Shown in pieces: positions 33,568 through 41,806 of a stretch of DNA of 64,000 bases. The position numbers and the translations under genes were made by a program. The stretch lies in contig CAVUVM010000011.1 in the NCBI GenBank assembly GCA_963744935.1, forward strand, positions 231,244 through 295,243, in the 5' to 3' direction. Numbering within the stretch: position 1 is the first letter of the stretch; each line of letters opens with the position of its first letter. The notes under the pieces were generated by a model. The model made no database searches and was not told where the DNA came from. It saw nothing but the letters and a program-made list of their open reading frames with translations. This DNA comes from Bog-473 sp963744935 (lineage in GTDB: Bacteria; Actinomycetota; Acidimicrobiia; Acidimicrobiales; RAAP-2).

Positions 33568-33924
33568 ATGGCACAGAACGTCCTCGGTGAAGAGCTCCAA
33601 CCCTGCAATTTCGACCCGGTCACCGGCTTCTACCGCGACGGTTGCTGCAACACGGGGGCGGAGGACTTCGGCGTGCACACCGTGTGCACCCGGGTGACGG
33701 CGGAGTTCCTGGCTTTCTCCGCTTCGGTCGGCAACGACCTGTCCACCCCGCATCCCGAACACGGCTTCGCTGGGTTGGAGCCCGGGGACCAGTGGTGCCT
33801 GTGCGCCGCGCGCTGGCAGGAGGCCTTCGAGGCCGGGGCTGCGCCGCCCGTGGTCCTGGCCTCCACGCACGCGGCCACGCTCGAGTGGGTGCAGCTGAGC
33901 GACCTCGTCACGCACGCCCTCTAG
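33568..33924 (+). CDS. DUF2237 family protein
   Basis: A 118-residue Cys-containing small protein. NVLGEELQPCNFDPVTGFYRDGCCNTGAEDFGVHTVCTRVTAEFLAFSASVGNDLSTPHPEHGFAGLEPGDQWCLCAARWQEA matches the whole DUF2237 signature, including CCNTG and GDxWCLC with conserved cysteines. Function is unknown; a metal or redox site is possible. It follows the nitroreductase by 34 bases on the same strand. Confidence 0.9.
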   Translation: MAQNVLGEELQPCNFDPVTGFYRDGCCNTGAEDFGVHTVCTRVTAEFLAFSASVGNDLSTPHPEHGFAGLEPGDQWCLCAARWQEAFEAGAAPPVVLASTHAATLEWVQLSDLVTHAL

Positions 33925-33973
33925 CCATCCCGCAACCATCGCGCCGGGCGTGGGCGCCGTAGTCTCCTCGAGC

Positions 33974-34009
33974 GGGTCCACGGGGTCCACGGGGTCCTCC
34001 GGGTCCACA
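33974..34009 (+). repeat. Four tandem copies of a 9-bp GGGTCCACG-like unit
   Basis: Copies at 33974-33982 and 33983-33991 are identical; 33992-34000 and 34001-34009 carry substitutions in the last three bases. The array ends 21 bases before the SRPBCC start. It reads as Gly-Ser-Thr repeats in one frame, but no coding signal supports that. It may be part of the 5' leader. Confidence 0.7.
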
Positions 34010-34030
34010 CACGAAAGCAGAGGTCGCACC

Positions 34031-34531
34031 ATGGAGCGCAATGCCGACGGGACCGTCGTCAGCGTCGAGCGGGTCATCAACGCGCCCGCTAGCTCGATCT
34101 TCGCCATCGTGGCCGACGCGTCACGCCACCCCGAGTTCGACGGCTCGGGCCAACTGGTCAAGGCGAAGCCCGGCGCGCCCGCACGGCTCTCCCTCGGGAC
34201 GACTTTCGGGATGTCGATGAAAATGGGCCTGCCCTACACCACGGCCAGCACGGTCATCGAATTCGAGCCCGACCGCCGCATCGCCTGGCAGTCGCGCCTC
34301 TCGGGCCCCCTTGGCAGGCTTCTCGGCGGACGCATCTGGCGCTACGAGCTCGAGGAGACGGGCGAGGGCACCAAGGTCACCGAAAGCTGGGACATCCGCC
34401 AGGACAAGCAGGGCTTCCTCCTCAAGCGCGGGCCGGTCGGGGCCCAGACGGCGGGCAACATGACCAAGTCGCTCGAGCGCCTCGCCACGCTGAGCGAGTC
34501 GTCGCCTCCAGCGCACGCGGATACCGCGTGA
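34031..34531 (+). CDS. SRPBCC (START/polyketide cyclase-like) family protein
   Basis: A 166-residue protein. VVSVERVINAPASSIFAIVADASRHPEFDGSGQL is the classical beta1-alpha1 start of the SRPBCC fold. RIAWQSRLSGPLGRLLGGRIWRYELEETGEGTKVTESWDI gives the central strands, and a C-terminal helix (TAGNMTKSLERLATL) closes the cavity. Such proteins bind hydrophobic ligands or catalyse cyclisation and dehydration; no specific function is inferred. ATG 34031 follows an AGAGG site and a CA-rich leader. Confidence 0.8.
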   Translation: MERNADGTVVSVERVINAPASSIFAIVADASRHPEFDGSGQLVKAKPGAPARLSLGTTFGMSMKMGLPYTTASTVIEFEPDRRIAWQSRLSGPLGRLLGGRIWRYELEETGEGTKVTESWDIRQDKQGFLLKRGPVGAQTAGNMTKSLERLATLSESSPPAHADTA

Positions 34532-34538
34532 CGCGCCC

Positions 34539-35897
34539 ATGGTTGCGCCCATGATCGACGCCGCCTGGGAGGAGTCCATCCTCCCCGCACTCAGTGAGTA
34601 CACCCGCATCCCCTGCCTCTCGCCCGCCTTCGATCCGGACTGGTCCGAGCGCGGCGCCATCGCCGCGGCCGCCCAGCTCCTCCTCGAGTGGGTGCGCGAC
34701 CAGGACCCGGCGCTGCAGGCCGAGATCATCGAGCTCGAGGGCCGCACGCCGCTGCTCCTGATCGACAACGGCGGCAGCGGCGACCCCGTCGTCGTCTACG
34801 GCCACATGGACAAGCAGCCCCCGCTCGGCGAGTGGCGCAGCGGGCTGGGCCCCTACGAGCCCGTGCGCGACGGCGACGTCCTCTACGGGCGCGGGACGGC
34901 CGACGACGGCTACGCGACGTTTGCCGCCGTGACGGGTCTGCTTGCGGCGGGCGGCGGCCAGGGCCGCGTCCTCATTCTCATCGAGGCCAGCGAGGAGAGC
35001 GGCAGCCCCGACCTCCTGGCCTACCTCGAGGCGCTGCGGGCGCGGATCGGACGGCCTCGCCTCGTCGTCTGCCTCGACTCGGGCGGTTTGAGCTACGACC
35101 GGCTGTGGCTCACCACCTCGCTGCGCGGCAACCTCGTCGTCACCGTCACCGCCCAGGTGCTGACCGAGGGCATCCACAGCGGGCAGGGTGGCGGAGTCGT
35201 GCCCTCGTCCTTCCGCATCCTGCGCCGGATGCTCTCTGGGATCGAGGACGAGGCGACCGGCCGCATCCTCCTGCCCGAGCTCTGTGGGGCGGGGATACCC
35301 GAGGCGCACCGGGCCAACCTCGAGACGCTGGCCGAGGAATTCCCCGACAGCGCCGCCCCCACCGTCGAGGGGCTACAGCTGTTGGCCCCCGACCCCGTCG
35401 ACCGCCTGGCCGCGCGTACCTGGGGCGCCGCGCTCGAGGTGGTCGGTGCCGACGGCCTGCCCGCCCCGCGGGACGCGGGCAACGTCCTGCGCCCCTCGAC
35501 GACGCTCAAGCTCTCGCTGCGCCTGCCACCCGACGTCGACGCGGAGCACGCGTGCGACGCGCTGATCTCGGCCCTGCGCACCGACGAGGGTGCGCACGTC
35601 ACCATCGACGTCGAAGGCGTGGCCCAGGGCTGGATCGCCCCACCGCTCGAGGCCGATGTGGCTTCCATCCTGGCGCGGGTGTCGACCGAGCGCTTCGGGC
35701 GCGCGCCGGGCTTCGTCGGCGAGGGCGGCTCCATCCCGTTCCTGGCCGACCTCCAGCGCGGCTTCCCGGGCACCCAATTCGTGGCGACCGGGGTGCTCGG
35801 CCCCCACTCCAATGCGCACGGGCCCAACGAGGCGTTGCACATTCCGATGGCCAAGGCCGTCACCCACGCGGTCGCAGAGCTGCTGCGCTCCCTGTAG
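34539..35897 (+). CDS. M20/M25/M40 family metallohydrolase
   Basis: A 452-residue zinc amidohydrolase/peptidase. VVVYGHMDKQPPLGEW (His and Asp ligands), LYGRGTADDGYATFAAV (bridging Asp), LIEASEESGSPDL (Glu pair), GIHSGQGGGVVPSSFRILRRML (lid dimerisation region) and GPHSNAHGPNEALH (C-terminal His ligand) are all in place. It would cleave small peptides or N-acyl amino acids in the cytoplasm. It starts seven bases after the SRPBCC stop and is followed ten bases later by an SDR gene, so a plus-strand operon of 34-37 kb is likely. Confidence 0.9.
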   Translation: MVAPMIDAAWEESILPALSEYTRIPCLSPAFDPDWSERGAIAAAAQLLLEWVRDQDPALQAEIIELEGRTPLLLIDNGGSGDPVVVYGHMDKQPPLGEWRSGLGPYEPVRDGDVLYGRGTADDGYATFAAVTGLLAAGGGQGRVLILIEASEESGSPDLLAYLEALRARIGRPRLVVCLDSGGLSYDRLWLTTSLRGNLVVTVTAQVLTEGIHSGQGGGVVPSSFRILRRMLSGIEDEATGRILLPELCGAGIPEAHRANLETLAEEFPDSAAPTVEGLQLLAPDPVDRLAARTWGAALEVVGADGLPAPRDAGNVLRPSTTLKLSLRLPPDVDAEHACDALISALRTDEGAHVTIDVEGVAQGWIAPPLEADVASILARVSTERFGRAPGFVGEGGSIPFLADLQRGFPGTQFVATGVLGPHSNAHGPNEALHIPMAKAVTHAVAELLRSL

Positions 35898-35907
35898 GTT
35901 CCGACCC

Positions 35908-36660
35908 ATGACCGGCGAAGGTGCCCTCGCGGGCAAGGTGGCGCTCGTCACCGGCGGCAGCCGCGGGCTCGGGCGCGAGATGGTGCTCGCCTTCGCCGAC
36001 GCGGGCGCCGACGTCGTCGTCGCCAGCCGCAAGATCGAGGCCTGCAAGGAGGTGGCGGCCGAGGTCGAGGCCAAGGGGGGACGGGCGCTGCCCGTGGGCT
36101 TCCACGTGGGCCACTGGGACGAGATCGACGGGCTGGTCGAGCAGGCCTACGGTGCCTTCGGCCGCGTCGACGTGCTGGTCAACAACGCCGGCATGTCCCC
36201 CCTCTACCCCGACCTGACCGCGGTCACCGAGGAGCTCTGGGACAAGGTGATCGCGGTGAACCTCAAGGGTCCCTTCCGCCTCACCACCCTGGTCGGCACG
36301 CGCATGGCGGCCGGCGAGGGCGGGTCCATCATCAACGTGTCGACCACGGGCTCGCTGCGTCCCGCGCCCGACATGCTCCCCTACGACGCGGCCAAGGCGG
36401 GGCTCAACACCTTGACCGAGGGCTTCGCCAAGGCGTTCGGCCCGACGGTGCGCGTCAACTGCATCATGGCCGGCCCCTTCCTCACCGACATCGCCGCGAA
36501 CTCCTGGGGGCCGGCGGCCCGGGAGCACGGCATGCCGCGCCACGCGCTCCGACGTGCGGGCGAACCGCCCGAGATCGTGGGCGCGGCCCTCTACTTCGCC
36601 ACCGACGCCTCGTCGTTCACCACGGGCGCCATCTTGCGCGTGGACGGAGGGATCCCATGA
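35908..36660 (+). CDS. Short-chain dehydrogenase/reductase (FabG-like)
   Basis: A 250-residue classical SDR. VALVTGGSRGLGREM is the NADP-binding loop, NNAGMSPLYP and KVIAVNLKGPFRLTTL follow, and the catalytic Ser is in INVSTTGS with Tyr/Lys in YDAAKAG. The C-terminal substrate loop GPFLTDIAANSWG and IVGAALYFATDASSFTTGAILRVDGGIP fit 3-oxoacyl or steroid-type reductases. The substrate is unknown. It overlaps the next gene by four bases (ATGA). Confidence 0.9.
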   Translation: MTGEGALAGKVALVTGGSRGLGREMVLAFADAGADVVVASRKIEACKEVAAEVEAKGGRALPVGFHVGHWDEIDGLVEQAYGAFGRVDVLVNNAGMSPLYPDLTAVTEELWDKVIAVNLKGPFRLTTLVGTRMAAGEGGSIINVSTTGSLRPAPDMLPYDAAKAGLNTLTEGFAKAFGPTVRVNCIMAGPFLTDIAANSWGPAAREHGMPRHALRRAGEPPEIVGAALYFATDASSFTTGAILRVDGGIP

Positions 36661-37307
36661 GCGACACCGCAGGCGGCGCGGCCGCCGCATCGATCGACAC
36701 GGCCGACTTCTGGTTCGACCCGCTGTGCCCGTGGGCGTGGATCACGTCGCGCTGGATGCTCGAGGTCGAGCAGGTGCGCGACATCCGCACCCGCTGGCAC
36801 GTGATGTCGCTCGCCATCCTCAACGCCGGGCGCGCCGAGCTCGACGAGAAGTACAAGGAGCGCATGGCGCGGGCCAAGGGTCCGGTGCGGGTGTGCATCG
36901 CGGCCGAGCAGCTGCGCGGCAGCGACATCTTGCTCCCGCTCTACACGGCGCTCGGGAACCGCATCCACCTCGAGCAGCGCGGCCGCGCCGAAGGCGAGGG
37001 CGAGAAGATCGTGGCCGAGGCGCTCGACGAGCTCGGTCTGCCGGCCTCGCTGGCCGACGCCGCGTACTCCGAGGAGTTCGACGAGGCGCTGGAGGCGTCG
37101 CACCGTGCCGGCATGGAGCCGGTGGGCGACGACGTCGGCACGCCGGTCATCCACTACAACGGCGCGGCCATCTTCGGCCCGGTCGTCACCCCTGCGCCCA
37201 AGGGCGAGGCGGCCGGGCGCCTGTGGGACGGCGTGCTGCTCTGCACGGGGACCGTGGGCTTCTTCGAGCTCAAGCGCACCCGGAACCAGCGGCCGAGCTT
37301 CGACTAG
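36657..37307 (+). CDS. DsbA-like protein, Rv2466c (mycothiol-dependent nitroreductase) family, second active-site Cys missing
   Basis: A 216-residue thioredoxin-fold protein. ADFWFDPLCPWAWITSRWMLEVEQVRDI aligns with the active-site region of Mycobacterium tuberculosis Rv2466c, as I recall it, and VMSLAILN, GPVRVCIAAEQ, LYTALGNRIH, DVGTPVIHYNG and FFELKRTR extend the match to the C-terminus. Rv2466c has a CPWC motif; here it is Cys24-Pro-Trp-Ala27, so only the nucleophilic Cys remains. Rv2466c reduces nitro compounds and targets with mycothiol. The protein is soluble, without a signal peptide, and is translationally coupled to the SDR gene. Confidence 0.88.
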   Translation: MSDTAGGAAAASIDTADFWFDPLCPWAWITSRWMLEVEQVRDIRTRWHVMSLAILNAGRAELDEKYKERMARAKGPVRVCIAAEQLRGSDILLPLYTALGNRIHLEQRGRAEGEGEKIVAEALDELGLPASLADAAYSEEFDEALEASHRAGMEPVGDDVGTPVIHYNGAAIFGPVVTPAPKGEAAGRLWDGVLLCTGTVGFFELKRTRNQRPSFD

Positions 37308-37343
37308 GCGCAGCCGGCGTCCCCGGCGCCGCGCTCGGGCGAC

Positions 37344-39648
37344 CTACTGCTGGGCGAGGATCGCCGCCACCTCCGCCACGGGATCGCGCACGACCGGCCC
37401 GGTGGCCCGCACCTCGGCGCGCACGATCGTGCCGTTGAAGGCGAAGGGTGCCTCGTAGTCGCCACCCACCGCCGGCCCCCACTCGTAGCCACAGGTGAGC
37501 CCGATCATGACCTCGTTGAAGGCGACGGGCGTGTAGCGCTCCACCTCGCCCGGTCCCGACCACCGTGCCATCCTGGACGAGCGTGGCCCGGCCGCCGAGC
37601 AGCTCGTCCTTCTCGAAACGGAACTCGACCTCGTGGTGGCCGGTGCCGAGCTCCGCCTCTGCGCTGACCTCGTAGAGCCGCTGCCCGTGCAGGTTGTGCA
37701 CGTAGCGCAGCCGGCCGCCGATCACGTGGAAAGACCAGCCGCCCAACGCGCAGCCGAGGGCGAGCAGCGTGCCGTCGGGCTCGACGCCGTCGGGCACCTC
37801 GAGCGTGAGCGTGACGGCATGCGAGCGGTTGCGCGTGTCGACGGCGACCCACTCGGGGACCGGGGCACCGTTTTGGAAGTAACGGTAGGTCTCTTGGTAC
37901 CGCCGGTGATCGTGCTTGTGCGCGATGACCTCGAGGACCCGGTTGTCGAGGGGGAGCACGTCGTTGCGCCGCGCCTCTTCCCACCACAGCTCGACCAGCT
38001 CGCTCACCTTTTCGGGGAACTCCGCGGCGCGGTCACGTGACTCCGAGACGTCCTCGTCCACGTGGTAGAGCTCCCACACGTCGTCCTCCCAGGGCGCGTT
38101 GGACCGCAGGCCGTCGTCGTAGATGGGACCGACGGGGTGATACGTGACCGCCTTCCACCCGTCGTGGTAGATCGCGCGTGAACTCAGCATCTCGAAGTGC
38201 TGTGTGAGGTGGCGGCCGGGCTCGTCCGCCCCACCCCCGCCCAGGACGTAGGCGAAGCTCGTCCCGTCGAGGTGTGACTGTGCGATGCCGTCGATCTCGG
38301 CGGGGGGCGCCAGGCCGACCAGCTCGAGCACGGTGGGTGCGATGTCGACCGCGTGAGCGAACTGGCGCCGCACTCCCCCGCCTTGACCGCTCCGACGGCT
38401 GGCCGGCATGCGGACGATGCAGGGATCGGCCACGCCGCCCTCGTGGACCTCGCGCTTCCAGCGCTTGAAGGGGGTGTTTCCCGCCATGGTCCACCCCCAC
38501 GGGTAGTTGTTGTGGATGAGCGGCCCGCCGATTTCGTCGATGCGGTGGTACATCTCGCCTACGCCGGAGCCGTCGAAGTTCGACATACGACCCTCGTTGA
38601 TCGTGCCCTCCTTGCCACCCTCCGAGCTGGCGCCGTTGTCCGACACCAGCATCACCACGGTGTTGTCGGTGTCGCCCACGTCGTCGATGAAGGCCAGCAC
38701 CCGGCCGATCTGCTCGTCGGTGTAGGACAAGAACGCCGCGAAACACTCCATGAACCGTTCGGCCAGGGCGCGCTCTCGGTCGCCGAGGCTGTCCCAGCTC
38801 GGCACCCAGGGCGGGCGCGGCGTGAGCACGGTGCCCGCGGGGACGACACCGGTGGCGAGCTGGCGGGCGAAGGTCTCCTCGCGCCAGGCGTCCCAGCCCT
38901 TGGCGAAGTGGCCCTTGTAGTGCTCGATCCACTCGGCCGGCGCGTGGTGGGGCGAGTGGCAGGCGCCCGTGGCGAAGTACAAGAAGAAGGGGAGCTCGTC
39001 GTCCACGGCGCGCAGGTCGCCCAGGAACTCGATGGCCCGGTCGGCCAGGTCCGCGCTGAGGTGGTAGCCCTCCTCGACGCTGTGAGGCGGGCGCACGGCG
39101 TGGTTGTCGTGGTAGAGCGCGGGGACGAACTGGTGGGTCTCCCCGCCGTGGAAGCCGTACCAGCGGTCGAAGCCACGCCCGAGCGGCCAGGTGGCCCGCG
39201 AGTTGGCCATGTTGGTCTCGCCTTCGGGGCTCAGGTGCCACTTCCCGACCGCGTAGGTGGCGTAGCCGGTGGCCTGCAACATCTCGGAGAGGAAGCCGTT
39301 CTCGCGCGGCGGGCGGCCCCAGTAACCGGGATAGCCGCTGGCAAGGTCGGCGACGCGGCCCATCCCGCTGCGGTGGTGGTTGCGCCCGGTCAGCAGGCAC
39401 GCCCGCGTCGGCGAGCACAGCGCGGTGGTGTGGAAGTTGGTCAGCCGCACACCATCGGCGGCGAGGCCGTCGATGGTGGGGGTCTCGATGTCGGAGCCGT
39501 AACAGCCCAGCTGGGCGAAGCCCACGTCATCGAGCACGATCAGCACGACGTTGGGCGCATGCTCCGGTGGCGTCGGGAGCGGCGGCCACCACGGCTCCGA
39601 ATCGCGCCAGTCGTTGCCGATCTTCCCCTGGAACTCGATCCGTGCCAC
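37344..39648 (-). pseudogene. Arylsulfatase, frame-disrupted near the C-terminus
   Basis: From GTG 39648 (VARIEFQGKIGNDWRDSEPWWP) the frame encodes a full sulfatase: metal ligands in LIVLDDVGFAQLGCYG, the modification motif Cys78-Ser-Pro-Thr-Arg82 followed by ACLLTGRNHH, GKWHLSP, FLYFATGACHSPHHAP, and VMLVSDNGASSEGG. Near 37549-37557 the frame is lost. The expected C-terminus (RYTPVAFNEVMIGLTCGYEWG ending AEVAAILAQQ) continues in another frame to a stop at 37344. Dropping one base in the local C/G runs restores a protein of about 768 residues. An in-frame upstream start at 39687 is possible. It cleaves sulfate esters; the substrate is unknown. A wrong base in the sequence is as likely as real inactivation. 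Confidence 0.85.
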
Positions 39649-39750
39649 ACCAACCCCCAACTCTTCGATGTCCCGAGAGCTTGGCATTGCACGCTCGTCG
39701 CGCGCACATGAGCCAGGCCCGGAGGCCGAGGGGCCTCTCTGGCCCGAGGT

Positions 39751-40164
39751 CTAGAGGTCGAGACCCTGGAGGTAGTGCGCGCGTCCCTCGTCGTCGAAAC
39801 CAACCGGCGCGCTCGGGACGACACAGAATTCGTTCCCTTCGGGGTCGGCCATCACCAAGAAGCCACCATCCTCGTATGCGGTGACGCGGGTTCCGCCCAG
39901 TGCCTCCACCCGCTCCTTGATGGCACACACGTCCGGCCCCGACACGTCGACGTGCACGCGGTTCTTGGCGGTCTTTCGCGGGGCGACCCGCTGGAAACCG
40001 ACACCCACCGTCCCGATCGGCCGGTCGAGCCACACGTAGGGACCCTTGCGTCCCACGATCGGCCGTTCGAGGAGCGCGCTCCAGAAGGTCGCCACGCGCT
40101 CGACATCGACACAGTCGACGATGACGTCGACGATGTCCACTGTCCGCCCGTCAGTAGTAGCCAT
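39751..40164 (-). CDS. VOC (glyoxalase/bleomycin resistance) family protein
   Basis: A 137-residue single-module VOC protein. VDIVDVIVDCVDVERVATFWSALLERPIVGRKGPYVWLDRP gives the first beta-alpha-beta-beta-beta unit. NRVHVDVSGPDVCAIKERVEALGGTRVTAYEDGGFLVMADPEGNEFCVVPSAP gives the second, with the terminal Glu/Phe motif. Such proteins are metal-dependent lyases, dioxygenases or drug binders. No function can be fixed. Its start overlaps the end of the TrmO-like gene by 14 bases. Confidence 0.85.
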   Translation of the reverse strand: MATTDGRTVDIVDVIVDCVDVERVATFWSALLERPIVGRKGPYVWLDRPIGTVGVGFQRVAPRKTAKNRVHVDVSGPDVCAIKERVEALGGTRVTAYEDGGFLVMADPEGNEFCVVPSAPVGFDDEGRAHYLQGLDL

Positions 40165-40618
40165 GCATCAACTCGCGGGCCCACGCCGGCTGGTGGACGT
40201 CGGCGGGTCGTGGTTCGAACTCCGCCATGAAAGGCTTCACATCCACGACGGGAGTCCCGTCGATGACATCGAGGCCGCGCACGTGGAGGTCGAGGCCGTC
40301 CACTCCCAGCAGCGCGCACGTCGAGACCCCGATGCGGTTGGGCCGCATCTTGGCCCGCTGGGCGAACATCCCCACCTCGGGCCAGGCCGGGTTCCCCCGT
40401 GGACGCCTGGCCCCGGTCTCGATGTCGGCCTCCGCGACGAGATGGAACTGGAACACCACGACGAGATGCGAGAACTCCTCGAGCCCGACGACCGACTCGG
40501 GCCCGAAGCGTGACCGGTCGAGCCTGATCAGGGCCTCGACCCCACCCCAGTCGTCGTCGATCGCGTCACGTCGCCCACCCACCACGATGCCGACAGGCTC
40601 GAGCGCGATCGTGGCCAC
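40151..40618 (-). CDS. TrmO-like (TsaA/VirR family) SAM-dependent tRNA methyltransferase
   Basis: About 155 residues from GTG 40618. LEPVGIVVGGRRDAIDDDWGG is the family N-terminus; LEEFSHLVVVFQFH, KMRPNRIGVSTCALLGVDGLDLHVRGLDVIDGTPVVDVKPFM is the core TsaA/UPF0066 motif set (RPNRIG, LDxxDGTPVxDIKPY). In E. coli TrmO methylates t6A37 of tRNA-Thr. The frame runs open much further upstream, but similarity starts here. No ribosome binding site is obvious. The member here is short and lacks the C-terminal extension of E. coli TrmO, so another methyl acceptor is possible. Confidence 0.82.
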   Translation of the reverse strand: MATIALEPVGIVVGGRRDAIDDDWGGVEALIRLDRSRFGPESVVGLEEFSHLVVVFQFHLVAEADIETGARRPRGNPAWPEVGMFAQRAKMRPNRIGVSTCALLGVDGLDLHVRGLDVIDGTPVVDVKPFMAEFEPRPADVHQPAWARELMHGYY

Positions 40619-40705
40619 CAGCAACAAAGCTAGTTTCTCGGCCGTGCGGGCCGATCGACGTGGCGTGGAGCGTGGCGCCTGATCGGCGCCATCACCTTCA
40701 ACGAG

Positions 40706-41806
40706 TTGCGGCGGCGGGTCCGCGATCGCTCGGCGGTGATCACCTGCCTCGTGGCGCCCTTGGCCATCGCGGCCATCCTCGGCTTCGCGTTCGCCGGCAA
40801 CGCGTCCACCGGGACCCTGCCCATCGGGGTCTCGGGCGCCACCGCGGCCCTGGTGCGCGCCGGTATCGCGGCCAGCCAGCTTCCCCACAACGTGACCGTG
40901 CGCATCTACCGCGACCGCTCAGCCCTCGAGCACGACGTCGCCGACGGCAGCTTGGCGGGTGGCGTCGTGATCTCGCGCTCGCACAAGACCCTCTCTGACC
41001 TCCTCATCCCGATGGTGGCGCCCGGCGGGACGCCCTCACCCGGCTTCGACGTCGTGGACCGGCCCGACGCCGTCGTCGGCCAGGAGGCCGCCGAGTCGTT
41101 GGCGGCGGGGCTGGCAAGCAGGATCTACGCCGGCCGCCTGGCGCGCGGGACGGCAACCGACGCGGCGGCCGTCTCCGTCGAGGTCAGCACCCTCGGCAAC
41201 GGTGGGAAGGCCGTCCTCAATTACTTCGCGCCGTCCATCGCGGTGGTCTTCCTCTTCATCGGGAGCGGGCTCGGTATGCGCTCGCTCCTCATGGAGCGGG
41301 CGACCGGCACGCTGGCGCGGCTGGCGGCCGCTCCCATCCGCCCGAGCACGATCGTCGGGGGAAAGCTGCTCGCCATCTTCTTGACCGGGCTCACGTCCAT
41401 CCTCATCGTCTGGGGCGTGACCGTCGGGGTCTTCGGCGCCGACTGGGGAGATCCGCTCGGCGTGCTCATGATCTGCGTCGGCGCGACAGCGGCGATGTGC
41501 GGTCTCGGCGCGTTCCTCACCTCCTTCGCCCGCACGCCCCAAGAAGCCTTCGCGGCGTCGTTGGTCGTCGGCCTCGTCCTCGCCCTCATCGGCGGCAACC
41601 TGCTCCCGCCGGGGGCGTTGCCCGAGGCGCTCCAGATCCTGAGCCTCGGCACGCCGAACGGCTGGGCGCTCGTCGGCTTCGGCCGGCTCGCCCTGCTCGG
41701 GGACCCGACCACCGCGGTGATCGGGCCGTTCCTCGTGTTGTGCCTGATCGCCACGATCACCGGCGGGCTGGCCATGGCGCGCGTGCGCCGGATGGTGACG
41801 CCGTGA
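40706..41806 (+). CDS. ABC-2 type transporter permease (first of a pair)
   Basis: About 366 residues, with an uncertain start: TTG 40706 lies inside the family-like sequence IGAITFNELRRRVRDRSAVIT, which begins at about 40682 without a standard start codon. One N-terminal membrane segment (LVAPLAIAAILGFAFAG), a long extracytoplasmic domain, then five hydrophobic segments including YFAPSIAVVFLFIGSGLGMRSLLMERATGTLARLAAAPI and LTSILIVWGVTVGVFGADWG fit the ABC-2/YhgE-like exporter type. The next gene is its partner, overlapping by four bases. No ABC ATPase is adjacent. Confidence 0.82.
   Translation: MRRRVRDRSAVITCLVAPLAIAAILGFAFAGNASTGTLPIGVSGATAALVRAGIAASQLPHNVTVRIYRDRSALEHDVADGSLAGGVVISRSHKTLSDLLIPMVAPGGTPSPGFDVVDRPDAVVGQEAAESLAAGLASRIYAGRLARGTATDAAAVSVEVSTLGNGGKAVLNYFAPSIAVVFLFIGSGLGMRSLLMERATGTLARLAAAPIRPSTIVGGKLLAIFLTGLTSILIVWGVTVGVFGADWGDPLGVLMICVGATAAMCGLGAFLTSFARTPQEAFAASLVVGLVLALIGGNLLPPGALPEALQILSLGTPNGWALVGFGRLALLGDPTTAVIGPFLVLCLIATITGGLAMARVRRMVTP

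Noticed and set aside
38353..39711. 452-residue plus-strand open frame over the arylsulfatase
   Set aside because: The sulfatase on the minus strand has all catalytic motifs; this frame has none.
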